A stretch of DNA of 23,615 nt from Paulinella micropora. Lineage: Eukaryota; Cercozoa; Imbricatea; Euglyphida. Shown in pieces: positions 1 to 10,455 of this stretch; the stretch's first letter is position 1, and every line of letters begins with the position of its first letter. Under the pieces are notes generated by a model. It saw nothing but the letters and a program-made list of their open reading frames with translations, had not been told where the DNA came from and did no database searches. The stretch lies in assembly GCA_009731375.1 (NCBI GenBank), contig BJOX01000111.1:781630-805244 (forward strand). The letters are read 5' to 3'. The position numbers and the translations under genes are program-made.

Positions 1-64
<64 letters not shown>

Positions 65-108
65 GATCAATACACCTTGGCTTGTTTGATGGCACATCGA
101 TAGATCAT

Positions 109-145
<37 letters not shown>

Positions 146-289
146 CAATACACCTTGGCTTGTTTGATGGCATAGTACATCGACTATTCTCTCTCTCTCT
201 CTCTCGCTCTCTCTCTCTCTCTCCATCTCTGTAAATACACCTTGGCTTGTTTGATGGCATATCAGTACATCAACTGCTTTCTCTCTCCG

Positions 290-382
<93 letters not shown>

Positions 383-405
383 ATTCACCTTGGCTTGTTT
401 GATGG
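1..405. repeat. CT dinucleotide array with four copies of a CACCTTGG island
   Basis: Long CT tracts are interrupted four times by a nearly identical island containing caccttggcttgtttgat and ending in ggc, at about 68-93, 146-170, 234-258 and 381-405. Spacing is about 78-147 bp, so island and CT tract appear to have been amplified together as a higher-order repeat. Before the fourth copy the CT tract changes into a TA tract (about 349-380). The fourth island runs directly into the next island family. No coding potential: the frames read as SLSLSL. Confidence 0.9.
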
Positions 406-553
406 CGTATCGATAGATCAACGCCTCAGCGGAAGGGCCTAAGATTATATTATATATACATATGTATATATATATATGTATATATATAAATATAAAACAT
501 TATATATATATATATATATATGTATATGTATGTATTTTGTATACATACATACA

Positions 554-589
<36 letters not shown>

Positions 590-619
590 TATGTATATAT
601 ATGTACAGATATAGATATA

Positions 620-651
<32 letters not shown>

Positions 652-654
652 TAA

Positions 655-685
<31 letters not shown>

Positions 686-747
686 GATAGATAGATAGAT
701 AGGTAGCGTATCGATATATCAACGCTTCAGCGGAAGGGCCTAAGATG

Positions 748-790
<43 letters not shown>

Positions 791-853
791 TAGATAGATA
801 GATAGGTAGGTAGCGTATCGATAGATCAACGCCTCAGCGGAAGGACCTAAGAT
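406..853. repeat. Higher-order array with CGCCTCAGCGG island
   Basis: An island of about 40 bp reads gcgtatcgatagatcaac, then gcctcagcggaagggccta and agat. It occurs at 406-445, 706-746 and 813-853, separated by TA, TACA, GACA and GATA arrays. Two more copies lie outside this stretch, at 1754-1793 and, degraded, at about 2602-2634. Copies differ by single bases (for example gaagggcc, gaaggacc, aaagggcc). The island is joined to GATA/GTAG on its left and to TA repeats on its right in most copies. Confidence 0.88.
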
Positions 854-1066
<213 letters not shown>

Positions 1067-1475
1067 NNNNNNNNNNNNNNNNNNNNNNNNNNNNNNNNNN
1101 NNNNNNNNNNNNNNNNNNNNNNNNNNNNNNNNNNNNNNNNNNNNNNNNNNNNNNNNNNNNNNNNNNNNNNNNNNNNNNNNNNNNNNNNNNNNNNNNNNNN
1201 NNNNNNNNNNNNNNNNNNNNNNNNNNNNNNNNNNNNNNNNNNNNNNNNNNNNNNNNNNNNNNNNNNNNNNNNNNNNNNNNNNNNNNNNNNNNNNNNNNNN
1301 NNNNNNNNNNNNNNNNNNNNNNNNNNNNNNNNNNNNNNNNNNNNNNNNNNNNNNNNNNNNNNNNNNNNNNNNNNNNNNNNNNNNNNNNNNNNNNNNNNNN
1401 NNNNNNNNNNNNNNNNNNNNNNNNNNNNNNNNNNNNNNNNNNNNNNNNNNNNNNNNNNNNNNNNNNNNNNNNNNN
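1067..1475. other. Assembly gap (409 N)
   Basis: A run of undetermined bases begins directly inside a TA microsatellite and ends exactly at the first base of a dispersed duplicated block. The missing sequence may include the rest of that block, because the copy near 19 kb continues for another ~325 bp upstream of this point. Confidence 0.98.
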
Positions 1476-1664
1476 AACAGGATTGTGCTTCCCGTCGCTA
1501 TTTCGGCATGTGACTTATAGGCGTATGGCTAGGCACACATAAGGCACCCCACCACGGGCCCAGCACACCCACACCATCCCCTAATTCTCTGTCTGTCGAC
1601 AGATGGCACCCATTTCAAAAAACCAAGCCCAAGGGAGGGTCAGTGACACCTCAAGTGGCCTTGG
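1476..1664 (+). repeat. Dispersed block, partial copy 1 (189 bp)
   Basis: Non-repetitive sequence from aacaggattgtgcttccc to tcaagtggccttgg. By eye it is identical to 19017-19206 except for one A in a homopolymer (six A here, seven there). Same orientation, about 17.5 kb apart. The left side is lost in the gap. I do not recognise a gene or a known element in it. The only reading frames are short and not protein-like. Confidence 0.9.
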
Positions 1665-1700
1665 TTCACTTCGTGGAGTAAGTGATGAGATCAACTGATG

Positions 1701-1732
<32 letters not shown>

Positions 1733-1753
1733 GGATAGTTAGGTAGGTAGGTA
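1665..1753. repeat. Short unique tail followed by GATA/GTAG array
   Basis: About 35 bases not found in the 19-kb copy (ttcacttcgtggagtaag onward) contain two TGATGAGAT motifs and lead into GATA and GTAG repeats. In the 19-kb copy the GATA array starts directly at the end of the shared block, so this tail marks where the two copies part. Confidence 0.75.
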
Positions 1754-1793
1754 GCGTATCGATAGATCAACGCCTCAGCGAAAGGGCCTAAGT

Positions 1794-2240
1794 TGCAATA
1801 TATATATATATATATAATATATATCTATATCTATATCTATATCTATATCTATATCTATATCTATACCTGTACCTGTACCTATATATATATATATCTATAC
1901 CTGTACCTATACCTCCTATACCTATACCTGTACCTGTACCTGTACCTGCATCTGTATCTGTATCTGTATCTACATCTACACCTACACCTACACCTATACC
2001 TATACCTACACCAACACCTATATCTATATATATCTATATATCTATATATCTATATATCTATATATCTAGCTCTAGATCTAGATCTAGATCTAGATCTATA
2101 TATCTATATCTATATGTATATATCTATATCTATATCTATATCTATATCTATATCTATCTATATCTATATCTATATCTATATCGATAGCGATAGCGATAGC
2201 AATCTATCAATCTATCAATCTATCAATCTATCAATCTATC
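1794..2240. repeat. Period-6 array (CTATAT / CTGTAC / CTACAC / CTAGAT variants)
   Basis: A hexanucleotide array in which the unit changes in blocks: ctatat, then ctatac and ctgtac, then ctgtat, ctacac and ctatac, then atatct, then gatcta, then ctatat again, and finally cgatag and aatctatc. The six-base phase is kept through most of it, giving an uninterrupted but meaningless frame of alternating Y/L/I. Confidence 0.85.
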
Positions 2241-2243
2241 AGT

Positions 2244-2338
<95 letters not shown>

Positions 2339-2352
2339 CCTATCTATCTATC
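2241..2352. repeat. TATC tetranucleotide array
   Basis: Almost pure TATC repeats on the plus strand, with one TACC interruption near the end. The array stops at a unique island, after which the repeat polarity switches to GATA. Confidence 0.93.
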
Positions 2353-2480
2353 TAGATATGTGCTTGATCTATCAGCTCTGCATATCCGAAGACATAGGCA
2401 TCCATTCCATCCCGGCACCAGTTGCTGGCTGGGCAGCGGGCTGGAGGTGGGTACTAGGCCACAGAAATGTGCAGTCTGAC

Positions 2481-2482
<2 letters not shown>
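2353..2482. other. Unique island at a repeat polarity switch
   Basis: About 130 bp of non-repetitive, fairly GC-rich sequence (tgcttgatctatcagctc onward, with ggctgggcagcgggctgg) between a TATC array on the left and a GATA array on the right. No second copy was noticed in the window. No coding signal is convincing at this length. Confidence 0.75.
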
Positions 2483-2525
<43 letters not shown>

Positions 2526-2556
2526 ATAGATAAGACAGACAGACAGACAGACAGAC

Positions 2557-2608
<52 letters not shown>

Positions 2609-2676
2609 CATCGCCTCAGCGCAAAGGCCCTAGATGAATAAAATAGGTAGGTAAATAGATAGATAGACAGATAGAT

Positions 2677-2711
<35 letters not shown>

Positions 2712-2736
2712 CAGACAGAAAGACAGACAGACAGAC

Positions 2737-2779
<43 letters not shown>

Positions 2780-2780
2780 C

Positions 2781-2810
<30 letters not shown>
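2483..2810. repeat. GATA / GACA arrays with a degraded CGCCTCAGCG island
   Basis: GATA repeats with inserted GACA runs (2533-2559 and 2709-2740). The island at about 2602-2634 (atcatcgcctcagcgcaaag) is a diverged fifth copy of the family at 406-853. Confidence 0.88.
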
Positions 2811-2811
<1 letters not shown>

Positions 2812-2855
2812 CCTGTCTTGACGGTTGTGGCGCTGCCTGCCGCCAAGCTGCCTGC

Positions 2856-2857
<2 letters not shown>
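2811..2857. other. Short GC-rich island inside GATA array
   Basis: About 47 bp (cctgtcttgacggttgtggc, then cgctgcctgccgccaagc) embedded in GATA repeats on both sides. No other copy was seen in the window. Confidence 0.75.
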
Positions 2858-2889
<32 letters not shown>

Positions 2890-3005
2890 GATAGATAGAT
2901 AGATAGATAGATAGAGATAGATAGGTAGGTAGGTAGGTAGGTAGGTAGGTAGGTAGGTAGGTAGATAGATAGATAGATAGGTAGGTAGGTAGGTAGGTAG
3001 ATAGG

Positions 3006-3038
<33 letters not shown>

Positions 3039-3055
3039 GAAAGGATGGATGGAAG

Positions 3056-3097
<42 letters not shown>

Positions 3098-3250
3098 CAG
3101 ATAGATAGATAGATAGATAGATAGAGCAGATAGAGCAGATAGATAGACAGATAGATAGGTAGGTAGGTAGATAGATAGGTACACACACACACAGACACAG
3201 ACACACAGACACACACACACATATATATATATATATTTATATATATATAT

Positions 3251-3325
<75 letters not shown>

Positions 3326-3504
3326 TTATGTATACATACATACATACATACATACATACATACATACATACACACACACATATATATATAGATAGAAAGA
3401 TATATAGATAGATATATAGATAGATAGATAGATAGGTAGATAGACAGACAGGTAGGTAGGAAGACAGGTAGGTAGGTAGGTAGGTAGGTAGGTAGATAGA
3501 TAGG

Positions 3505-3536
<32 letters not shown>

Positions 3537-3632
3537 CAGGTAGGTAGGTAGATAGGTAGGTAGGCAGGTAGATAGGTAGGTAGGTAGGTAGGTAGGTAGG
3601 CAGGTAGGTAGGTAGGTAGGTAGGTAGGTTGG

Positions 3633-3668
<36 letters not shown>

Positions 3669-3669
3669 C
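2858..3669. repeat. GATA / GTAG / CA / TA / TACA compound array
   Basis: GATA blocks alternate with GTAG blocks (for example 2924-2965 and 3470-3630) and occasional GATG/GGAAG variants near 3040. The middle (3179-3395) is CA, TA and TACA repeat. The switches between unit types are abrupt, suggesting block-wise expansion rather than random point decay. Confidence 0.9.
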
Positions 3670-3726
3670 ATCTACCTCCGCCTAGACTGCCCAGACCTGT
3701 CTGCTCGCTAGCCCTATACATGTAAT
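3670..3726. other. Unique spacer before palindromic element
   Basis: About 57 bp of unique sequence (catctacctccgcctagac onward) between a GATA array and the left end of the foldback element. Nothing recognised in it. Confidence 0.7.
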
Positions 3727-4047
3727 AGTATATTATGCGGCTAGCCAGAAATTTGCTGTGTTTTGCGGGCGAGCCGGGCCGGGCCGGCGAGCCCGCAAAA
3801 CACGTTGAATTTGGCGCGCCGCATATGTAGTTTTATCGGTAAACCTAACCACATATTCTGGAGGTGACCGAGAAAAATATATGTCTATATGTATGTGTCG
3901 GTCACCACCTTATAATGTGGTCAGGTAATCGAGAAAAAATAATTACGTCTGTAACTCGACAAATTTCACGATTTCTACGGGCTCGCCGGCCCGGCTCCGA
4001 TTCGCCCGTAAAACACGCGAAGCTTTGTGGCAAACAGCAGATATAGT
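3727..4047. mobile_element. Palindromic foldback / MITE-like element 1
   Basis: The whole 321-bp segment is an imperfect inverted repeat centred near 3887. Read inward, the left arm (3727-3870) and the complement of the right arm (3898-4047) share a series of landmarks in the same order: agtatat/actatat, gtgttttgcgggcga/gtgttttacgggcga, gccgggccggcgagcccg in both, ttatcggtaaacc/tctcgattacc, and accacat followed by ggtgaccg. The loop is about 27 nt and A/T rich. Each arm also carries a smaller GC-rich hairpin; in the left arm 3758-3770 pairs with 3791-3803. There is no transposase, so it would be non-autonomous. A clear target-site duplication was not found. It could instead be an old inverted duplication. 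Confidence 0.65.
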
Positions 4048-4050
4048 AGT

Positions 4051-4208
4051 GTCTGTATGTATGTATGTATTTATGCATGTATGCCTGTATGTCTGTATGT
4101 ATGTATGTATGTATGTATGTATGTACCTAGTGAGTGATCCAAGCTCAAAACGGTCTTGTATATGTATGCATATGTATGTATGTATGTATGTATGTCTATC
4201 TGTCTATC
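4051..4208. repeat. TATG array with the first copy of the 34-bp core
   Basis: TATG repeats on both sides of an isolated core at 4125-4158 (acctagtgagtgatccaagc and on to cggtcttg). This core is the same family as nine copies at 5335-6071, about 1.2 kb downstream, but with three substitutions. Confidence 0.88.
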
Positions 4209-4215
4209 TATCTAT

Positions 4216-4279
<64 letters not shown>

Positions 4280-4332
4280 CCTACCTACCTACCTACCTAC
4301 CTACCTACCTACCTACCTACCTATCTACCTAC

Positions 4333-4429
<97 letters not shown>

Positions 4430-4455
4430 CATCCATCCATCTCTCTATCCATCCC

Positions 4456-4485
<30 letters not shown>
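4209..4485. repeat. TATC array with TACC and CATC blocks
   Basis: Long TATC array with an internal block of TACC repeats (about 4277-4333) and CATC/CTCT variants near 4430-4457. It ends directly at a dispersed duplicated block. Confidence 0.93.
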
Positions 4486-4486
<1 letters not shown>

Positions 4487-4796
4487 GCTTGTTGAGCCCG
4501 GAATAAAACCCACAGTGCTCTGTCGGTTTATGCTAGACTGTCGATGTCACAGTCTCGAAACTCCATCTGCTTACTGGGCCCTCTGTAATGGAGGTGGGAG
4601 CCCGTTCTGCAAGGGGCGCTTATGGAACGAGCCCTGGCCCCGCCTGGTACTAGGGAGCTTTGGTATCGCCTGTATCAGTCCCTTCCGTGCAAACATCACG
4701 GCTTAGCTGGGCATCGGGTTAATACTTTACCCACAGACTTCCTTGGTTGACGAAATCAGAAGCTCCTTTTTTCTGACATTAGTCGATATCTCATCA
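4486..4796 (-). repeat. Dispersed block, inverted partial copy
   Basis: Non-repetitive sequence starting gcttgttgagcccggaata and ending cgatatctcatca at a gap. It is the reverse complement of about 18690-18996, with scattered substitutions and a few short indels. Assigned to the minus strand relative to that copy. The outer boundary is abrupt: the 19-kb copy continues past the gcttgttgag point while here a TATC array begins. The inner end motif cgatatctcatc abuts a TATC array on the far side of the gap. One frame gives a stretch with several W, P and G residues (about 4500-4706), but it starts inside the upstream array and I do not recognise it. Confidence 0.88.
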
Positions 4797-4874
4797 NNNN
4801 NNNNNNNNNNNNNNNNNNNNNNNNNNNNNNNNNNNNNNNNNNNNNNNNNNNNNNNNNNNNNNNNNNNNNNNNNN
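4797..4874. other. Assembly gap (78 N)
   Basis: Undetermined bases between the end of the dispersed block and a TATC array. The inverted copy at 18690 shows the block running straight into GATA, so the gap probably contains only TATC repeats. Confidence 0.97.
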
Positions 4875-6071
<1,197 letters not shown>

Positions 6072-6234
6072 CGCGGGAGACTTTCCTAAATACATACGTA
6101 TATGTATTTACATATGTATTATGTACATGTACATAAATATGCATGAATATATATATATATATATACACACAAACATACATATATATACATATATATACAT
6201 GTATATATATATGTATATGTATTTTTAATATGTA
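6072..6234. other. A/T-rich spacer grading into TA/CA repeats
   Basis: A short unique piece after the last 34-bp core (cgcgggagactttcctaaa) followed by degenerate TATG/TACA, TA and CA repeats. Nothing else recognised. Confidence 0.7.
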
Positions 6235-6236
6235 TG

Positions 6237-6281
<45 letters not shown>

Positions 6282-6354
6282 GTATATGTATATGTATATG
6301 TACATGTATACGTTTATGTATACGTATAAGTATATGTATATGTATATGTATATA

Positions 6355-6403
<49 letters not shown>

Positions 6404-6404
6404 T

Positions 6405-6438
<34 letters not shown>

Positions 6439-6477
6439 CACATGTACATGCACATGTATACGTATATGTATATGTAC

Positions 6478-6523
<46 letters not shown>

Positions 6524-6590
6524 TTTCGTATATGTATATGTTTATGCATATGTACATGTATATTTATATGTATATAATGTATATGTATAT

Positions 6591-6631
<41 letters not shown>

Positions 6632-6673
6632 GTATGTATATGTATATGTATATATATGAATATGCATATGCAC

Positions 6674-6731
<58 letters not shown>

Positions 6732-6875
6732 CTGTGTCTCTGTCTATGTCTATGTCTATGCATATGCATATGCACATGTACATGTATATGTATATGTATA
6801 TGTATGTGTCTGTGTCTGTGTCTATTTTTTATGTCTATGTCTATGTCTATGTCTTTGTCTATGTCTATGTCTATG

Positions 6876-6916
<41 letters not shown>

Positions 6917-7536
6917 TTGTGTTTGTGTATGCATATGAATATGTATGTATATGTATATATATATGTATATGTATATGTATATGTATATGCATATGTATAT
7001 GTGTATGTATATGCATATGTATATGTATATGTATATGTATATATGTATATGCATATGTATATGTATATGTGTATATACATACCTGCTGATCCCGCCCCGC
7101 CGTTTTGACTCAATGCCTATGCATATGTATATGCATATGTATATGTATATGTATATGTATATGAATATGCATATGTATATGTATATGAATATGTATATGT
7201 ATATGTATATGTATATGCCTGTAAATGTAAATGTGAATGCATATGCATATGTATATTTATAATATGTATGTGTATGTGTATGTGTATGTGCATGTGTATA
7301 TGTATATGTCTATGCCTATGTCTATGTCTATCTCTATGTCTATGTCTGTGTCCATGTCAATGTCTATGTCTATGTCTATGTCTATGTATGTGTACATGTA
7401 TATGTATTTGTATATGCATATGCATATGTATGGATATGCATATGCAATGCATATGCATATGCATATGCATATGCATACGCAATATGCATATGTATACGCA
7501 TATGCATATGCATATGTAACATGCATATGTATATGC

Positions 7537-7593
<57 letters not shown>

Positions 7594-7640
7594 CGCACAT
7601 GTACACGTATGTATATGTATATGTATATGTTTAGTTCTAC
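6235..7640. repeat. Long period-6 array (TATATG and variants)
   Basis: About 1.4 kb of hexanucleotide repeats. The main unit is tatatg. Blocks of variants include catatg, tctatg (about 6736-6758 and 6829-6876), tgtctg (about 6803-6824), gcatat (about 7436-7520) and a TG run near 6897-6930. Because a six-base unit keeps frame, the region is open in several frames, yielding MYMYMY or ICICIC, and this should not be read as protein. A single unique island interrupts it at about 7078-7115. Confidence 0.92.
7078..7115. other. Unique island inside the hexamer array
   Basis: A short GC-rich interruption (acctgctgatcccgccccgc, then cgttttgactcaatgcc) with hexamer repeats on both sides. No second copy seen. 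Confidence 0.75.
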
Positions 7641-7680
7641 CTTTCGAAGGTTCCGGGCAACATTAAAGCAGTAGCGGAAT
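7633..7680 (+). repeat. Flanking direct repeat, left copy
   Basis: About 48 bp from agttctacctttcgaagg to agcagtagcggaa. A diverged direct copy lies at 7927-7977. The two copies bracket palindromic element 2. Confidence 0.8.
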
Positions 7681-7701
7681 ATGTATATGTACATTTATAC
7701 G

Positions 7702-7918
7702 TATGAGAAGTTCCTATTTCTTAAGTACGAACAATGACTTCAAGCGCTTCGATCTCAGTCAATATTTGCATCTACAACCTGTGTTATGGCTCATTACAAA
7801 GCTCTTGATGAGAGCTTTCAAATGAGCCACTACACACGCCCTCAAGGATCAGAACCGGCTGAGAACGAAGAGTTTGAAATGATTGCTCGTTGTGGTTAAG
7901 GACAAGGAACTTCTCATA
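7702..7918. mobile_element. Palindromic foldback / MITE-like element 2
   Basis: A 217-bp imperfect palindrome centred near 7808-7810. The outer 13 bases are perfect inverted copies (tatgagaagttcc at 7702-7714 and its complement at 7906-7918). Further in, the arms share cttaa, caat, ttcaa, cttcg and tctcag in order, then gtgttatggctcatt against gtgtagtggctcatt. The centre is the dyad aagctcttgatgagagctt. A TA dinucleotide sits at both tips, which would fit TGAGAAG-ended termini with a TA target site as in Tc1/mariner-type elements, but TA is common here. No transposase; if mobile it is non-autonomous. Confidence 0.7.
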
Positions 7919-7926
7919 TGTGTATG

Positions 7927-7977
7927 TTTATTGTTACCTTGCGGAGGTTTTGTGCAACGTTAAAGTAGTAGCGGAAC
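7927..7977 (+). repeat. Flanking direct repeat, right copy
   Basis: From ttgttaccttgcggaggttt to agtagtagcggaa, matching 7633-7680 at most positions. It is followed by about 40 bp of unique sequence (ctgcttggtgagatcttgc onward). Confidence 0.8.
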
Positions 7978-8020
7978 TGCTTGGTGAGATCTTGCAAAAC
8001 CTAATCAAGCACGAGTAAAA

Positions 8021-8164
8021 AATTTCGGCCAATGATTTGTGACCGCAGAATACGTTGTTTTTGCGCAAAACTTTGGGTGGCCGGAACGCTTCCCCAGTCT
8101 TGTAACCGCAAGATACGTTATTTTTTTACCGAAATTTGAGGTGGCCGAAATTTTCCACTCGTTC
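8021..8164 (+). repeat. TTTCGGCC repeat element, copy A
   Basis: Starts aatttcggccaatgattt and ends gtggccgaaatttt, so its tips are short inverted repeats (tttcggcca / ggccgaaa). Inside are two tandem subunits of about 50 bp, 8039-8085 (accgcagaatacgttg) and 8104-8149 (accgcaagatacgtta), each ending in gtggccg. A second copy lies at 8867-9009. No known family recognised. Confidence 0.8.
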
Positions 8165-8860
8165 TTAATCAGTCATACAATGAACCAATCAACTAATCCA
8201 ATGCAACAACTGATGGATTGATGGATTGATGAAGCTCTCGATCAGTCAAACAAGCAAGCAAAAAGATCGATCGATCAATCAATCACACAGTAGATCGATC
8301 GATCGATGGAATGATCAATACATGATTCAGCCAACCAATGAACCGATCGATTGACGGATCGACCGACAATGTATGGATTGATCGAACGATTGATCGATCG
8401 ATTGATCGATCAATCGATCGATCGATCGATGGATCGATGGATCGATGGATCGATCGATCCATCCATCGATCGATCCATCCATCGATCCATCCATCCCTCC
8501 CTCCATCCATGCATCCATCCATCCATCCATGCATCCGTAAACCAACCAATCCATCAACCAACCAATCAACCACGCTATCTTTCTACCTCCCACTGTCGTG
8601 GGTTCGTCTGCCCCATCCATCCACGCATCAATGAATTCATCCATCCATCCATCCATTGATCAACCAACCAAGCAATCAACCAATCAATCGATCTATCTGC
8701 CTGGATGGATGGATGGATGAATGAATGGATCGATCGATCAATCGTTCCATCAATCGATCCATCAAACGATCGGTTCTGTGGTTGGCTGATTGATTGATCC
8801 ATCGATCTATGGATCAATCGATCTAAGGACCAAGTGAAAACTTTCGGTCAGGAAATATTT
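8165..8860. repeat. ATCG / ATCA / ATCC tetranucleotide array with unique pieces
   Basis: Degenerate tetranucleotides based on gatc, atcg, aatc, atcc and caac. GATC and ATCG units are self-complementary, so parts near 8390-8480 read similarly on both strands and can form local hairpins. A GC-rich unique interruption lies at about 8580-8620 (cctcccactgtcgtgggttc, which contains a short hairpin). The frames of about 100 residues here read SIDRSIDR or HPSIHPSI and are repeat-derived. Confidence 0.85.
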
Positions 8861-8866
8861 CGGCCA

Positions 8867-8950
8867 GTGATTTTTCACCGCAGAATACGTTGTTTTTGCA
8901 CAAAACTTTGGGTGGCCGGAATTCTTCCCTAGTCTTTCACCGCAAAATAC

Positions 8951-8981
<31 letters not shown>

Positions 8982-9009
8982 GGCCCACATTTGAGGTGGC
9001 CGAAATTTT
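8867..9009 (+). repeat. TTTCGGCC repeat element, copy B with poly-T expansion
   Basis: Same orientation and architecture as copy A, with the first subunit nearly unchanged (accgcagaatacgttgttttt, shared apart from a few bases downstream). In the second subunit the T-rich stretch has grown to a run of 29 T (8953-8981), where copy A has 7. Confidence 0.82.
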
Positions 9010-9104
9010 GTCACTTGTGTTTATACCTCGCGCAGTCTTGGATCATCGCCCACCCAGCCATCGTGGTGTGTGTTGGCAGAAGAGGGGTGAGAAGATGCCT
9101 GGAC
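9010..9104. other. Unique spacer before GTAG array
   Basis: Non-repetitive sequence (gtcacttgtgtttatacc onward, including ccacccagccatcgtggtg). No copy or coding signal noted. Confidence 0.7.
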
Positions 9105-10454
9105 AGGTAGGTAAGTAGGTAGGTAGGTAGGTAGGTAGGTGGGTAGGTAGATAGGTAGGTAGGCAGACAAGTAGGCAGGTAGGTAGGCGGGTAAGCAAGT
9201 AGATAGGTATGTAGGTAGGTAGGCAGGTAGGCAGGCAGGGCAGGCAGGCGGCAGGTAGGTAGGTAGGTAGGTAGGTTAGTAGGTAGGTTAGTAGGAAAGT
9301 AGGTAGGTAGGTAGGTACGGTACGGTAGGTAGGTAAGTAGGTAGGTAGGTAGGTAGGTAGGTAGGTAGGTAGGAGGTCGGAAGGTAGGTAGGTAGGTAGG
9401 TATGTATGTAGGTAGGTAGGTAGGTAGGTAGGTAGGTAGGTAGGGTAGGTACTAGGTAGGTAGGTAGGTAGGTAGGTAGGTAGGTCGGTCGGTCGGTCGG
9501 TAGGTAGATAGGTAGGTAGGTAGGTAGGTAGGTAGGTAGGTAGGTAGGTAGGAAGGTACGGTAGGTACGGTAGGTAGGTATGCAGGTATGGTAGGTAGGT
9601 AGGTGGGTAGGTAGGTAGATAGGTAGGTAGGTAGGTAGGTAGGTAGGATGTAGGTGGTAGGTAGGTTGGTAGGTAGGTAGGTAGGTAGGTAGGTAGGTAG
9701 GTAGGAGGTAGGGAGGTAGGTAGTAGGTAGGTAGTAGGTAGGTAGGTAGATAGGTGGGTTGGTGGGTAGGTAGGTGGGTAGGTGGGTAGGTAGGTAGGTA
9801 GGTAGGTAGATAGGTAGGCAGGTACGGTAGGTAGGTAAGTTGGTAGGTAAGTAGGTAGGCAGGTACGGTAGGTAGGTAGGTAGGTAGATAGGTAGGAAGT
9901 AGGTACGTAGGTAGGTAGGTAGGTAGGTAGGCAGGCAGGAACGGTAGGTAGGTAGGTAGATAGGTAGGAGGTAGGTAGGTAGGCAGGTAGGTAGGTAGGT
10001 AGGTAGATAGGTACGGTAGGTAGGTAGGTAGATAGGTAGGAGGTAGGTAGGTAGGTACGGAGGTAGGTAGGTAGGTAGGTAGTTAGTTAGTTAGGTAGGT
10101 AGGAGGTAGGTGGGTAGGTAGGCAGGTACGGTAGGTAGGTAGGTAGATAGATATGAGATTGGTAGGTAGGTACGTAGGTACGTAGGTAGGTAGGTAGGTA
10201 GATAGGAGGTGGGTAGGTAGGTAGGCAGGTACGGTAGGTAGGTAGGTTGGTAGGGGTAGGTAGGTAGGTAGGTACGGTAGGTAGGTAGGTAGGGTACGGT
10301 AGATAGGTAGGTACGGTAGGTAGGGGTAGGTAGGTAGGTGGGTAGGTAGGTGGGTAGGTAGGTAGGTAGGTAGGGGTAGGTAGGTAGGTAGGTAGGGGTT
10401 CTTAGGTAGGTGGGTAGGTAGGTAGGTAGGGGTAGGTAGGTAGGTAGGTAGGTA

Positions 10455-10455
<1 letters not shown>
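9105..10455. repeat. Degenerate GTAG array, about 1.35 kb
   Basis: GGTA/GTAG tetranucleotides with many point changes and short indels. A recurring phrase, caggtacggtaggtagg followed by a gatagg unit, appears near 9818, 9860, 10120 and 10225, with shorter versions elsewhere. This indicates a higher-order period superimposed on the tetramer. On the opposite strand it reads as CTAC and gives PTYLPTYL frames. Confidence 0.9.

Noticed and set aside
4486-4796. tRNA-derived SINE
   Set aside because: No convincing RNA polymerase III A or B box was seen, and the boundaries are set by microsatellites. SINE status remains possible only through the shared terminal motif.
8338-8660. Protein with SIDRSIDR repeats
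   Set aside because: Derived from GATC/ATCG tetranucleotides open on both strands.
9105-9500. Telomeric repeat array
   Set aside because: The unit is GTAG/GGTA with no TTAGGG, TTTAGGG or TTAGG periodicity, and it is embedded in other arrays.
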